Positions 26,615-35,939 of a stretch of DNA of 64,000 bases are shown here, piece after piece (position 1 is the stretch's first letter; each line of letters begins with the position of its first letter). The position numbers and the translations under genes were made by a program. This DNA comes from Phycisphaerales bacterium (GTDB taxonomy: Bacteria; Planctomycetota; Phycisphaerae; Phycisphaerales; SM1A02): NCBI GenBank assembly GCA_029246705.1, contig JAQWMQ010000011.1, forward strand, positions 1-64,000, given 5' to 3'. A model generated the notes under the pieces. The model saw only the letters and a program-made list of their open reading frames with translations, searched no databases and had not been told where the DNA came from.

Positions 26615-29035
26615 TCAGAATGGAAGCGCCATCGAGAAGCTGAACAGCTGGCGTTCGTCCTCGGCCTGCTTGAGTATCGGGAAACCGAAGTCAAAGGCGA
26701 GAGGGGTGGGTCCCAGCTGGGGGATGTAGAGCCGGATCCCCAGGCCGACCGATGCTCGGTAGCCCTCGAAATCGACCGTGCTTTCGACGGTTCCGCTGTC
26801 CACGAAGAACACTCCGTTGAAGCTGTCGCCTACCACCGGGAACTCATACTGCGCCCCGGCGAAGAGCAAGAACGACCCGCCGATCGGATCGTTCAACGGC
26901 TGGGTCGGGTCTCCAATCGAGCCGGTCGCCTTGGGGCTGATGGTTCGGAACTGGAAGCCTCGGAACGAGATGCCGCCGAGGTAGTAGCGTTCGAAGGTGG
27001 GCGCGCTCCCCCCGAAGATGTAGCCACCTCGACCCGTGAGCTTGAGGGTCGACTTGCGCCCGAGGAAATCCTCGTTCAGGGTCAGGTAGGTGGTGAGCCC
27101 GACATCTGAGATCACGAAGAAGTTGCCGGTGTTCGTCACCCAGAAGGGTGCGATGCTGAGGTTGAGCCTCGAGCCGCTGCTTGGTCGGTAGTAGTTGTTC
27201 AGCGTGGTCCTGGTCAGGTTCATCCGCACGTCGGCCAACGTGTCCGGACCACGGTCCTCGTAGACCTCGATCGCGGTCTGGGGGGAGAAGTTGCTCAGCG
27301 TCACCTTCTGGATCCGGCCGGTGGCACCGATCTGCCAGACATCACCAAGTCTTCTGCCGAATCCCAGGGCCACGCTCAGGCGTTCCTCGTGGTAGTTGGT
27401 GTAGAAGCGGTTCCGGTAGTAGGCGCTTAAGTCGGCTGAGATATCGGTGTTGAAGAGGTGCGGTTCGCCCAGGGCGATCGAATAGGTGCTCACTTCATCA
27501 CCGGGCGACAGGGTGATGTTCATGGTCTGGCCGGCACCACGGAACGCACGCGCCGTGATCAGCTCATTGACCGACAGGGGCCAGTCCGCGATGTCGAAGT
27601 TCTTCTGGCTCATCGAGATCTCGCCGAACACGCCGGCATCCGAACTCAGGCCGACACCAAAGTTGAACGAGCCGGTGTTTCGTTCCCTGACCTCGACCAG
27701 GACGTCCCGGGGGTCGTCGCCCGCGTTCGGTCGCTGAACGGTCACGCGCACATCCCCGAAGAGCTGGGTGGCATTGAGCCGCAGCTTGGCGAGTTCCACT
27801 TCTCGTCCGTCGAGGGGGCGACCCGGTTCGATGCGGACGAGCCGTCGGATGACCTTGTCCTGGGTCAGGAAGTTGCCCTGGATCTTCACCAGGCCGGCGG
27901 TGACCTGGGGCCCTTCGCTGATTCCCAGCAGCAGGTCGACCTCGGGTACCTCGCCGACCCGGATCTGCTGCTGGCTGATGCGGGCATCGACGTAGCCCAT
28001 CAGCTGGTAGCCCTGTTCAAGCTGCTCCACGGAACGTTCGACCAGCAGGTTCGTGAAGTTGTCACCCGGTCGAATCGCGATGAGGTCCCGGACCTGCTCC
28101 GCCGAGAACACCTCCGATTCACCACGCTGGGTGTTGGCGGAAACGACGACGTTGCGCAGGCGGTATTGACGTCCCTCCTCGATCAGGAAGACGACCTTGG
28201 CTTCCCGGTTGTTCGGTGACAGCAGGATCCTGCTGTCCACCCGGACATCCACGTACCCGTTGTTCTTGTAGAAGCGGTCCAGTGCCGCCACGTCGTCGAT
28301 GATCTTCTCTGGTTCGAGCTGCCCCTTGCGAAAGAAGGGGATGTAGGGCTTGGTGGTGATCTCGATCGAGAGTTCCTTGGCGGGGAACGCTCCGTTGCCG
28401 ACGAAGGCGATCTCCTTGATCCGGACGCGGGGCCCCTCGACGATCCTGATGATCAGGATGCCGCTGTCACGCAGCCTTGATTCGTCGACCTCGATCTCGG
28501 CCAGGTAGAACCCCTTGTCCCGGTAGAGGTCCTTGATGCGGAGGATCGCCTGCTCCAGCAGGAAGTCGTCACGCGGGCCGCCCGCGTAGAGCGGAATCGC
28601 CTTGATCAGGTTCTGGTCGCTTATCGCCTTGTTGCCCACGACCTGGATCGCCGCGATCAGGGGCTGCTCCTGGACGGTGTAGATGACGTCCACTGTTCCA
28701 TCCGCGTTGAGTACGGCGTCAGCTTCCACGGTGTCGAACTGTCCCAGGCGGGAGAGCGTTCGGATGTCCTCGGTGATGGCGGAGGCGTCGTAGGGCTGGC
28801 CGGGAGCGGTTCGCAGGTTGTTGCGAACCAGCTGCTCCTCGGTTCTGGCGAGCCCCTCCAGCCGAACTGCCGCGATGGGCCGATCTGCGAGGGCCTCGTC
28901 GTCGATCTCCTGGAAGTGGGTTCCTGCGGCTGCTGAGGCGGCTCCGGGGGTGAAGCAGCCGGCAAGCATGAGCAGAATGATGGCTCTGGCGAGCTGTTGT
29001 CGCCAAGACCTAGCCGGCCGGGAATGGCCGTGCAT
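26615..29035 (-). CDS. bamA: outer membrane protein assembly factor BamA
   Basis: 806 residues from the ATG at 29035; in-frame starts at 29068 and 29119 also exist, none with a good ribosome site. The signal peptide includes ARAIILLMLAGCFTPGAASAA. Five POTRA-type repeats are expected, with IAAVRLEGLARTEEQLV, IAAIQVVGNKAI, RIKEIAFVGNGAF and similar strands. The C-terminal 400 residues are an outer-membrane beta barrel containing YYLGGISFRGFQFRTISPK, the conserved RGF loop, and the chain ends in Phe as required for barrel insertion. It inserts outer-membrane proteins. It is central to the minus-strand envelope cluster with ompH and lpx genes. Confidence 0.95.
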   Translation of the reverse strand: MHGHSRPARSWRQQLARAIILLMLAGCFTPGAASAAAGTHFQEIDDEALADRPIAAVRLEGLARTEEQLVRNNLRTAPGQPYDASAITEDIRTLSRLGQFDTVEADAVLNADGTVDVIYTVQEQPLIAAIQVVGNKAISDQNLIKAIPLYAGGPRDDFLLEQAILRIKDLYRDKGFYLAEIEVDESRLRDSGILIIRIVEGPRVRIKEIAFVGNGAFPAKELSIEITTKPYIPFFRKGQLEPEKIIDDVAALDRFYKNNGYVDVRVDSRILLSPNNREAKVVFLIEEGRQYRLRNVVVSANTQRGESEVFSAEQVRDLIAIRPGDNFTNLLVERSVEQLEQGYQLMGYVDARISQQQIRVGEVPEVDLLLGISEGPQVTAGLVKIQGNFLTQDKVIRRLVRIEPGRPLDGREVELAKLRLNATQLFGDVRVTVQRPNAGDDPRDVLVEVRERNTGSFNFGVGLSSDAGVFGEISMSQKNFDIADWPLSVNELITARAFRGAGQTMNITLSPGDEVSTYSIALGEPHLFNTDISADLSAYYRNRFYTNYHEERLSVALGFGRRLGDVWQIGATGRIQKVTLSNFSPQTAIEVYEDRGPDTLADVRMNLTRTTLNNYYRPSSGSRLNLSIAPFWVTNTGNFFVISDVGLTTYLTLNEDFLGRKSTLKLTGRGGYIFGGSAPTFERYYLGGISFRGFQFRTISPKATGSIGDPTQPLNDPIGGSFLLFAGAQYEFPVVGDSFNGVFFVDSGTVESTVDFEGYRASVGLGIRLYIPQLGPTPLAFDFGFPILKQAEDERQLFSFSMALPF

Positions 29036-29144
29036 CCGTCCCGTTATTCGAGACTCTCGTGGAACCATGGGCGCGCGGAGGATATCCGCCCCCATGGTTG
29101 CGTGCCATGCCAGAGCCAAATACGCGTGGAAGCGTCCCTTTGGC

Positions 29145-29255
29145 TCAGGTGCTCAGAATGGCGCCGAAGATCATCCCCACGGCCACCAGAACCAGTACGG
29201 CCTGGGTCCATCTGAGGTCTTCGTTCTTCGTCTGCGAGCGATTGGTTTTCGACAT
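29145..29255 (-). CDS. 36-residue single-pass membrane protein of unknown function
   Basis: A short frame starting MSKTNRSQTKNEDLRW, with a membrane helix (TQAVLVLVAVGMIFGAIL) at the C-terminus. The ATG at 29255 is preceded by a full AGGAGG 9 bases away, the strongest ribosome site seen in this cluster, which supports that it is real; the longer frame to 29348 has no such site. It lies 109 bases upstream of bamA on the same strand and so may head the envelope operon. Topology and function are unknown. Confidence 0.65.
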   Translation of the reverse strand: MSKTNRSQTKNEDLRWTQAVLVLVAVGMIFGAILST

Positions 29256-29420
29256 CGGTCTCGTCCTCCTGCGTGGATCCTTGTTTGAATCCGCTGGAAA
29301 CGGCATCGGTCGACCAGGTTCGGCGGTTGGGCGCCAAGCAAGGCTCAAGTGCGGTCTGTGACGGTCGTACCAAGGGTCCGGCCACTGGCGATGCCCTCAG
29401 GGTCCGGATACCGTCTGGGG

Positions 29421-30566
29421 ATGACCTCATCCACGGAAAGCAACCTCAAAAACTCCCCATTCGCCTCCCTCCACGAGCAGTACGGAGGGCAGATGGTGGA
29501 CTTCACCGGATGGAACCTGCCCATCCGCTACACATCGATTCTCGAGGAGCACCGCCAGGTTCGAACCAGCGGGGGCTTCTTCGACGTCTCGCACATGGGC
29601 CGGCTTCGTTTTCGGGGACCTGATGCCGCTCGCTGCCTTGACCGCGTCTGCACGCGACAGGTCCAGGGAATGGCCGAGGGCCAGTGCCGTTATTCGCTGG
29701 TCTGCAACGAGCAGGGGGGATGCCGGGACGATGTCCTGGTCTATTGCATGGGGCCGAGTGAATACCTGATGGTCTGCAACGGGGCGAACAGAGCCAAGAT
29801 CATCGCCCACATCGAGGACAACCGAGGTGATCTCGACTTCAAGTTCGACGATCAGACCGAGAAGACCGCGATGTGTGCCGTGCAGGGGCCCAAGGTCATG
29901 GAGTTCATCGGGTCGGTCTCGAAGGAGATCCCCACGCTCAAGCGTTTTCGCTTCCTGATCAAGAACCTGATGGTGCTCAAGGTCATCGTCTCCCGCACCG
30001 GCTACACGGGAGAGGATGGGGTCGAAGTGATCCTGGACGCCAAGATGGCCGCACCCGCGCTCAAGATGCTTCTCAAGGACCTGGGGCAGCAGGACTCGAT
30101 CGTCCGTCCCTGCGGGCTTGGTGCGCGGGACACCCTGCGCATGGAAGCGGGCATGCCTCTCTACGGACATGAACTGACCGAGGAGATCGATCCGCTTTCC
30201 GCCGGATTGGGCTTTGCCGTCAAGCTCGACAAGGGCGAGACCGTGGACGAGGGTGCGCCACCCGTTGAGCGGTTCATCGGCCAGGACGCGCTTCAGGCCA
30301 TTGCCGCCAAGGGACCGGTTCGACGTCTCGTGGGGCTGCACGTCGAGGGCAGGCGTTCTCCTCGCCAGTCGATGCCGATCCTGGTCGGCGGTGAGCCGCT
30401 GGGCGAGGTCACCAGTGGTTGCGTCAGTCCGACGCTCGAGAGGCCGATCGCCATGGGCTACCTGCCCAGCGAACATGCCGTGGCGGGTACTCCGGTGCAG
30501 GTCGACCTGGGTCGTTCACAGGTTGATGCCGTGGTCCGGGATCTGCCGCTCTACAAGCGCCCCTGA
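29421..30566 (+). CDS. gcvT: aminomethyltransferase, glycine cleavage system T protein
   Basis: 381 residues from the ATG at 29421; the longer frame to 29349 has no supporting site. It transfers the aminomethyl group from the H protein to tetrahydrofolate, releasing ammonia and methylene-THF. Diagnostic segments: GGQMVDFTGWNLPIRY, FDVSHMGRLRF, RTGYTGEDGVEV, GARDTLRMEAGMPLYGHE and the C-terminal barrel with GEVTSGCVSPTLERPIAMGY. Full length for GcvT. No gcvH or gcvP is visible nearby, so the rest of the complex must be elsewhere. Divergent from the small protein/bamA cluster. Confidence 0.95.
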   Translation: MTSSTESNLKNSPFASLHEQYGGQMVDFTGWNLPIRYTSILEEHRQVRTSGGFFDVSHMGRLRFRGPDAARCLDRVCTRQVQGMAEGQCRYSLVCNEQGGCRDDVLVYCMGPSEYLMVCNGANRAKIIAHIEDNRGDLDFKFDDQTEKTAMCAVQGPKVMEFIGSVSKEIPTLKRFRFLIKNLMVLKVIVSRTGYTGEDGVEVILDAKMAAPALKMLLKDLGQQDSIVRPCGLGARDTLRMEAGMPLYGHELTEEIDPLSAGLGFAVKLDKGETVDEGAPPVERFIGQDALQAIAAKGPVRRLVGLHVEGRRSPRQSMPILVGGEPLGEVTSGCVSPTLERPIAMGYLPSEHAVAGTPVQVDLGRSQVDAVVRDLPLYKRP

Positions 30567-30581
30567 CCCCGGACAGGTTGT

Positions 30582-31451
30582 TCACGATGCCCGACGAATG
30601 CCCTTGCTCACGAACCGGCTGGGGCGATCATCCATCAACTGGCTCTGCAGTCGCTGCAGGGCTTCGGACTGGATCTGTCTCACACGTTCCCGGGTGAGGC
30701 CCACTTCCTTGCCGATCTCCTTCAGCGTGAGTGGTTCCTTGCCTTCCAGGCCGAAGCGAAGCTTGAGAATGCGCGCATCGCGTGCGTCGATCGAATCCAG
30801 CAGCCTCAGGAGGATCGTGAACTCCTCACGCTGCGCGATGCAGTGTTCCGGCGAGTCGTTGCGGGTGTCCGGGCAGATCTCCGCGAAGTCAACGGCCTCG
30901 CCGTTTTCACCCGTCGGGGCGGAGTTCGGTGCGTTGAACGCACGAATCGCGCGGCGAATGATCTGGATCTTCCGAACCGGGAGTCCCATTTCCTCGGCAA
31001 GTTCCGAGGCGGCGGGCAGTCGTCCGATACGTTCCTCGAGTCGTCTCGTCGCTTCCTTGGATCGGGCGATGAGGTCCACCATGTAGGCGGGAATGTGGAT
31101 CGGCTGGACGGCATTGATCAGCGTTCGCTTGATCGACTGCTTGATCCACCAGGATGCATAGGTCGAGAAACGTGCTCCCTGGGCGGGGTCGAAACCCTCG
31201 ACCGCACGAATGAGACCGATGTTGCCTTCCTCGATCAGGTCCGAAAGGGTGAGTCCCCGTTTCGTGTAGTTCTTTCCGATCGCAATGACCAGCCTGAGGT
31301 TCGCACGGATCATGCGTTCCTTCGCAGCCAGATCATTGTCGTTGATGATTCTCCAACCCAGGACCTTCTCTTCGTCTGCCGTGAGAAGCGGGACCTGCTT
31401 GACCTCCCTGAGGTACAGCTGGAGTTCCGTTTGCAATGCCTTTTGACTCAT
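30582..31451 (-). CDS. sigma-70 family factor, group 2 (RpoD/RpoS-like)
   Basis: 289 residues. Regions 1.2 to 4 are all readable: region 1.2 LQLYLREVKQVPLLT, region 2 RMIRANLRLVIAIGKNY with DLIEEGNIGLIRAVEGFDP and RFSTYASWWIKQSIKR, region 3, and region 4 LTLKEIGKEVGLTRERVRQIQ. It lacks the long N-terminal 1.1 and spacer of a housekeeping sigma, which is why group 2 is proposed. It would recognise -35/-10 promoters under specific growth conditions. The start at 31451 gives the shortest sensible N-terminus (MSQKALQTELQLYL). Convergent with gcvT. Confidence 0.93.
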   Translation of the reverse strand: MSQKALQTELQLYLREVKQVPLLTADEEKVLGWRIINDNDLAAKERMIRANLRLVIAIGKNYTKRGLTLSDLIEEGNIGLIRAVEGFDPAQGARFSTYASWWIKQSIKRTLINAVQPIHIPAYMVDLIARSKEATRRLEERIGRLPAASELAEEMGLPVRKIQIIRRAIRAFNAPNSAPTGENGEAVDFAEICPDTRNDSPEHCIAQREEFTILLRLLDSIDARDARILKLRFGLEGKEPLTLKEIGKEVGLTRERVRQIQSEALQRLQSQLMDDRPSRFVSKGIRRAS

Positions 31452-31763
31452 CCTCGTCTACCTTCCCAAATCCGGAAGCCCCAGTCCGGGAAGAAGCTGA
31501 TTCCGATGCCGCCCAACTCGTGGTGTTTCTGCATCAGGTTCGCCTCCCCTCGATACCGACCGAATTCGGTTTCATGCCGCGTGAAGCGACATGCACCCTG
31601 GATTCCCTCTCTCCGCACCTGATACGCAGGGTGCGACTAGAGCGAACTTCGGCTGGAGGGAGACTTGTCTTGAGCGTCTGCACTCTCAGTTGGGAGGCTT
31701 CGGCCTCCTGTCCCGATAGTATGCAGCTCAACGGAAAGTCAACCGACCGATAGCTCTTAAACC
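31452..31763. other. 312-bp divergent promoter region with a UUCG hairpin
   Basis: No gene is visible between the sigma factor (minus) and the UvrB/UvrC-motif protein (plus). It contains a perfect hairpin GGAGGC-TTCG-GCCTCC at 31693-31708 without a T-run, followed by a possible -10 (TAGTAT near 31718). The hairpin would sit in the leader of neither gene with certainty. Confidence 0.45.
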
Positions 31764-32498
31764 ATGGAAAAAACCTCCCTTACCGATCTCCTGCGTTCCT
31801 GGCCCCACAAACCGGGGCAGATCAATGCTCGAACCGTCGAATGTCCCGACGGCAGGGTGGTCCTGCAGGTGCGAGTGGAACTGGGCATTCTCCAGATGGA
31901 GACCAATGGTCGTCCCGATGGTGCTCGTCCCGAGCAAAGGGAGACGGTTTTCGAACTTGCGCGCTCCCGGATCGCCGAGGGATCCGAGACCGCGCGCCTG
32001 GATGCGGCGACATGTGTCGCACTTCGAGACGAGGCTGCCTTGTTCTCTTATCGGAGCGTGGTCTTCTCCGTCCTCGACGATCATGCGGGGGTGCTGCGTG
32101 ACACCGAGCGAAACCTGCTCGTGGCGGAATTCGTCCTCGTCAATGCCGAGCAGCCGGAGGATCGTTCGCTGGCCGCCTCGACCCTGCCGCAACTGCTGAT
32201 GATGAGAGCGCGTGCGCGGTCGACCATTGCGGCCCGCTCCGGGGAACTCAAGCTCGCCAGGGCCGCACTCGACGAAGGGCTCGTGGAGATCGAAGCCGCC
32301 TACATGGAACGGGGTGGGCGTCCTGCATTCGAAGCCTCCCAGGAGGCACGTGTACTTCTCGGCATGCGCGAGATGCTCGTTCCCCAGTTGCCGTCAAGCC
32401 AGCGGCAGGAGCTGCGTGATCGACTGAAGGATGCGCTCGCCGTCGAGAACTTCGAGCTCGCCGCGATACTCAGGAACGAACTCCGGCTCATGCACTAG
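31764..32498 (+). CDS. UvrB/UvrC-motif protein of unknown function
   Basis: 244 residues. Most of the protein is helical, with an N-terminal beta section (RTVECPDGRVVLQVRVELGILQM) and no signal peptide. The last 40 residues, QELRDRLKDALAVENFELAAILRNEL, match the UvrB/UvrC (UVR) helical hairpin motif found at the C-terminus of UvrB and in other protein-interaction proteins. I recognise proteins of this design from Planctomycetes but not their function; a link to DNA repair is not shown. It stands alone and is convergent with the 32514 operon. Confidence 0.75.
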   Translation: MEKTSLTDLLRSWPHKPGQINARTVECPDGRVVLQVRVELGILQMETNGRPDGARPEQRETVFELARSRIAEGSETARLDAATCVALRDEAALFSYRSVVFSVLDDHAGVLRDTERNLLVAEFVLVNAEQPEDRSLAASTLPQLLMMRARARSTIAARSGELKLARAALDEGLVEIEAAYMERGGRPAFEASQEARVLLGMREMLVPQLPSSQRQELRDRLKDALAVENFELAAILRNELRLMH

Positions 32499-32513
32499 GG
32501 GCGGTCGTTCCTC

Positions 32514-35006
32514 TCAGCGCGAGAGCAGGCGCCCGACCAGGGTCTCGAACTGTTCCTTGAACCTCGGGCCACCAAGCTGCTCGTCGACCAGGCGCAGGCG
32601 TTCGACGCGCGGTGCGATTCGATCCAGGGAACGACCGACCTTCTCGAGAATCAGCAGCTGGCGAAGCTGTGCCTGCCACCACACGTCATCCGGCACCAGG
32701 TCGCCCGGTTCACCGCGCCCGAGCCTGCGGTAGGTCATCATGGCCTCGCCCAATGTCTCCTCGTTCAGACCCATGCGCCAGAGCACGTCGGCACGACCCA
32801 CGAGGATCTCCAGTGCACCCGGATGTTCCTTCGCAAGGACGTCCCAGGCGGACAGGGCACTTTCGAGTCGGGCACCTTCGGTGAGGATTCTCGCGATTCC
32901 CACGCGGTCCATCAGCTTCGAACTCAACGGGACGCCGGCCTCGAAGGCGACCGCGAAGGGTCTCATCTGATTGGCCCCGATTCGGCTGGCATTCAGTTGA
33001 TTGCCTTCGGCGCGAGATTCGTCGATCCGCTCGAGGGTGACGAGTGCGGATTCCAGCAGGAGTCCGCGGGCGACTTCCTCGTTGATTCGCATGGCATCGA
33101 TCAGATCCGGTGCCCGGGTGATCGCATCCTGTCGCTCGCTCATCGACTTCATTCGCAGCTGATGGCGGGTGATCATTGCCTTGATCCGAACCGAGTCGGG
33201 AATCAGTTCATCTCGTGCGATCTCCACGATGTCACGCACGTCATCCGAATCGGTCCTGTCCGTGAGCAGTCGCGAGTGGACCGCCTCGAGGGTCATGAGT
33301 GTTCCGGCCAGGTGCAGGGCGATGTTCGAGGTCCCGTGTCGGCCGACCGCCTGTCGATGATCCGCAGCGATCTCAAGGTGTTTCTTCCTGGCTTTCGCTC
33401 CCTCAAGCTCTCCGTTCTCCAGCATCTCATGGACTATCCGCGCACGTTTGACGATCAGTTCGGCGGCAATCGATGGGATCTCGGTGCGAATCGATTCGGT
33501 GATCTCCAGCGCACCGGTGCGCTTTTCGTTGATGGAAAGGTGATCGGCCAGCGAAAGCAGCCTGATGTTCCGCAACCGTCGCTCCTCCGGGGTCGAACCC
33601 TCTTCCCGGACACTGGAGCGCAGGGCACGCTCGTAGCTGGTCGCGATCCACGCCTCGTTCGTCACGCCCAGCAGGGGCTCGAGCAGTTCCGCGACTCGAC
33701 CGGGATCGGCGCCGGGTGCGTCCGGGTGTTCGAGATAGAGTCTTTCAAGCGCGCGTGCGGCCCCCATCCGGTCGCTGTCGGAGATCGCGAGCCTGGCCAG
33801 GACCGACAGGGCTCGAGGGTGTGCGGCGTCCGTTCGTGGAACCACTTCCAGCTGTTGTTCGAGAAGCCTGCGTGACAGATCCGAATGGTCTTCTCCGAGA
33901 GCCCTTCGGGACAGCTCCTCCTCACCGAGAGCCCATGCTCCCGCGAGCGGCATCGAATCCGTGCCCAGGGTTCCGGTCAATGCCGCGATTCGCGGGGACA
34001 ACGCACCGTCGAAGCTCCAGTCCACGCGTCCCACCGGGTCGTCCAGCATCGTGATCCACAGATCGCCGCGTTCATCATTCCACGCGGGTGTTGCGCCGGA
34101 GTCGGTGTATTCCAGTTGGAGCGCGCGTTCACGGAGATCCGCGATCAGCATTCGAAGGTACCGTTCCGATTCCGGCTTCATCTGGTGGGTCCGTGAGGCC
34201 AATGAAGCCGCGGCCCTTGGTGAAGTCAATCGCATCGTCGCGCGAATCCGGTCCAGCTCGTTCTCATAAGCGTTGATTCCACCCGCTTCACGGTTGATGT
34301 ACGCCGCATCACCCGATTCGATCGCCGCCAGTCGGAGCCATCGATCGATCACGCGCGCGATCGCCTCGTTTTCCGCCTGGTCTTCGGCCAGACGCTTGAG
34401 TACCTCGAGCGCCCTCGGGGCCGCACCGGCATCGATTCGGGACGCGAGGATCAGTCCGATCGATTCCAGCAGAGGCCCCCTGACATCCCGATCGAACCGA
34501 AGCTGCTGCAGGAGGTTCATGGTCTCGACTTCCCGCAGTGCCCGGTCCTCACTCTCGATTTTTCGGATGTCCTCGGCGGCCAGTCGGCTCGCCCGCGTCG
34601 CCTCGCCCAGGCCGCGGGCAACGATCAACGGGATCTCCGAAGGCATCATCGGGCATGTGCGGTCGGCATTGAGCAGGTGGTTCTGCCAACTGTTCGGAAA
34701 CTCGATTCGCTTGAGCAGCAGGTCCTCGGCCTGGTCCGCGTGCCAGCTCGAGCGTCGCGGGTCCTCCGGTGCCTCGCGGATGAGTCTGTCCCGGAACTCG
34801 ATCGCCTCGTCGAGTGCTTCGGAACGCTGGGTGATCTCGAGCGACTCGAGTCCGATTCGTTCCTGGAACCTCCCGATCGATTCGATGAGTCCTTCGACGG
34901 TCGGGGGGTCGTCCCGTGCAGGAACCGGGTTGGCTTGTGCCATCGGCAGAAGACAGCTCGCGAGGACGAGGCCGAGCGAACCACCGAGCAGGCGACCGCA
35001 GGTCAT
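32514..35006 (-). CDS. large helical exported protein, last gene of the VWA-ExbBD operon
   Basis: 830 residues from the ATG at 35006, which overlaps the ExbD stop as ATGA; a longer frame to 35087 would overlap that gene. The N-terminus has a signal peptide whose LASC at residue 18 could be a lipobox, or cleavage could be near AQANP. The rest is almost entirely alpha-helical with many LALEALRRL-like segments, possibly degenerate TPR/HAT-type repeats, and no catalytic motif. It is likely periplasmic and works with the TolQR/ExbBD-type motor encoded just upstream, by position only. Function unknown. Confidence 0.75.
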   Translation of the reverse strand: MTCGRLLGGSLGLVLASCLLPMAQANPVPARDDPPTVEGLIESIGRFQERIGLESLEITQRSEALDEAIEFRDRLIREAPEDPRRSSWHADQAEDLLLKRIEFPNSWQNHLLNADRTCPMMPSEIPLIVARGLGEATRASRLAAEDIRKIESEDRALREVETMNLLQQLRFDRDVRGPLLESIGLILASRIDAGAAPRALEVLKRLAEDQAENEAIARVIDRWLRLAAIESGDAAYINREAGGINAYENELDRIRATMRLTSPRAAASLASRTHQMKPESERYLRMLIADLRERALQLEYTDSGATPAWNDERGDLWITMLDDPVGRVDWSFDGALSPRIAALTGTLGTDSMPLAGAWALGEEELSRRALGEDHSDLSRRLLEQQLEVVPRTDAAHPRALSVLARLAISDSDRMGAARALERLYLEHPDAPGADPGRVAELLEPLLGVTNEAWIATSYERALRSSVREEGSTPEERRLRNIRLLSLADHLSINEKRTGALEITESIRTEIPSIAAELIVKRARIVHEMLENGELEGAKARKKHLEIAADHRQAVGRHGTSNIALHLAGTLMTLEAVHSRLLTDRTDSDDVRDIVEIARDELIPDSVRIKAMITRHQLRMKSMSERQDAITRAPDLIDAMRINEEVARGLLLESALVTLERIDESRAEGNQLNASRIGANQMRPFAVAFEAGVPLSSKLMDRVGIARILTEGARLESALSAWDVLAKEHPGALEILVGRADVLWRMGLNEETLGEAMMTYRRLGRGEPGDLVPDDVWWQAQLRQLLILEKVGRSLDRIAPRVERLRLVDEQLGGPRFKEQFETLVGRLLSR

Positions 35007-35467
35007 GATGACTCCGGGGGTGCGAAGACCACGCTTCGAAAGCCGGCCCGAACCGCGGCGTTGAAGGTGGCGACCACGTGTTCCCACCGGGTGTCGGGTC
35101 CCGGGACGATCACCACCGGGTGGTCGTCCATGAAGAGGGCTGATCCCGATCGCTCGAGACTTCGTGCGAGGTAGTTCTCGAGGTCTTCCAGATCCTCGGG
35201 CTGCGGGTAGGGGCCCTCGATCGAGAGTGCGATGACCTGCCCGTCCTCTCCGGAGGACCTGACTCGGATGCGAAGTGGTTCCTCGTCGAGTTCGAAGGGG
35301 TCACGATTCGAGGACACGCCGCCCCGGTCGGGAAGATCCAGTCGGAACACCTGCTCCCCGAGCGCGAAGTTCGTCGCGACCAGGAAGTAGATGAGCAGCT
35401 GGAACACCACGTCGATCATCGGGGTGATGTTCAAACCGGCCCTGGCCGGTGTGATCCGCCTACGCAT
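35003..35467 (-). CDS. ExbD/TolR-family biopolymer transport protein, copy 2
   Basis: 154 residues. A basic N-terminus is followed by NITPMIDVVFQLLIYFLVATNF, the single membrane helix with the proton-channel Asp (D19) of ExbD/TolR. The periplasmic domain has the usual beta-alpha fold (VVIVPGPDTRWEHVVATFNAAV) and ends shortly after. The ExbD and ExbB families form proton-driven motors in the inner membrane. It overlaps the neighbouring exbD by 8 bases and the large helical protein by 4, so the whole run is one operon. Confidence 0.9.
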   Translation of the reverse strand: MRRRITPARAGLNITPMIDVVFQLLIYFLVATNFALGEQVFRLDLPDRGGVSSNRDPFELDEEPLRIRVRSSGEDGQVIALSIEGPYPQPEDLEDLENYLARSLERSGSALFMDDHPVVIVPGPDTRWEHVVATFNAAVRAGFRSVVFAPPESS

Positions 35468-35939
35468 CGGGTGCCTGCCGATCGACGATCACCACCAGGT
35501 TCACGCGGGCTGGATCCTTGCGGTCCGCTTCACGTGCGGCGCGGTTGATCGCAGTGAACACCGGTTCGATGTTCTTCTGGCGGGTTCTTCGGTCGGCCCT
35601 GAGGTTGATTCGAAGATCCGGTTGGGTGCGGTACAGTCGAGTGAGCTCCGTACGCATCGATTCGATGCCCTGATCGCCGAGCGGGAAGTTGATCGAGTTG
35701 AGTCGGTAGCCGATCGCCTCGCCGTCCTCGCCGGGCAGGACGTTGAGGACGCTTCGAGTCTCCTCTGGTGGTGGTGCACTCGCCGAGGGTTGGGGCTTGG
35801 GCAGCTCCATCTCGACGTTCTCGATCTCACTGATCTGCGAGACCACCACGAAGAACACGACCAGCAGGAAGGTCATGTCGATCATCGGCGTCAGATTCGC
35901 ATCGATCCGCGCCGGTCCCTTGCGATGGACGAGGCTCAC
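35460..35939 (-). CDS. ExbD/TolR-family biopolymer transport protein, copy 1
   Basis: 159 residues. ANLTPMIDMTFLLVVFFVVVSQ forms the membrane helix with the conserved Asp at the cytoplasmic end. A Pro/Glu/Ser-rich linker (KPQPSASAPPPEETRS) leads to a periplasmic domain with LRINLRADRRTRQKNIEPVF. The start is GTG at 35939, overlapping the ExbB stop as GTGA. Two ExbD copies after one ExbB suggest that the stator carries a mixed ExbD dimer. Confidence 0.9.
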   Translation of the reverse strand: MSLVHRKGPARIDANLTPMIDMTFLLVVFFVVVSQISEIENVEMELPKPQPSASAPPPEETRSVLNVLPGEDGEAIGYRLNSINFPLGDQGIESMRTELTRLYRTQPDLRINLRADRRTRQKNIEPVFTAINRAAREADRKDPARVNLVVIVDRQAPDA

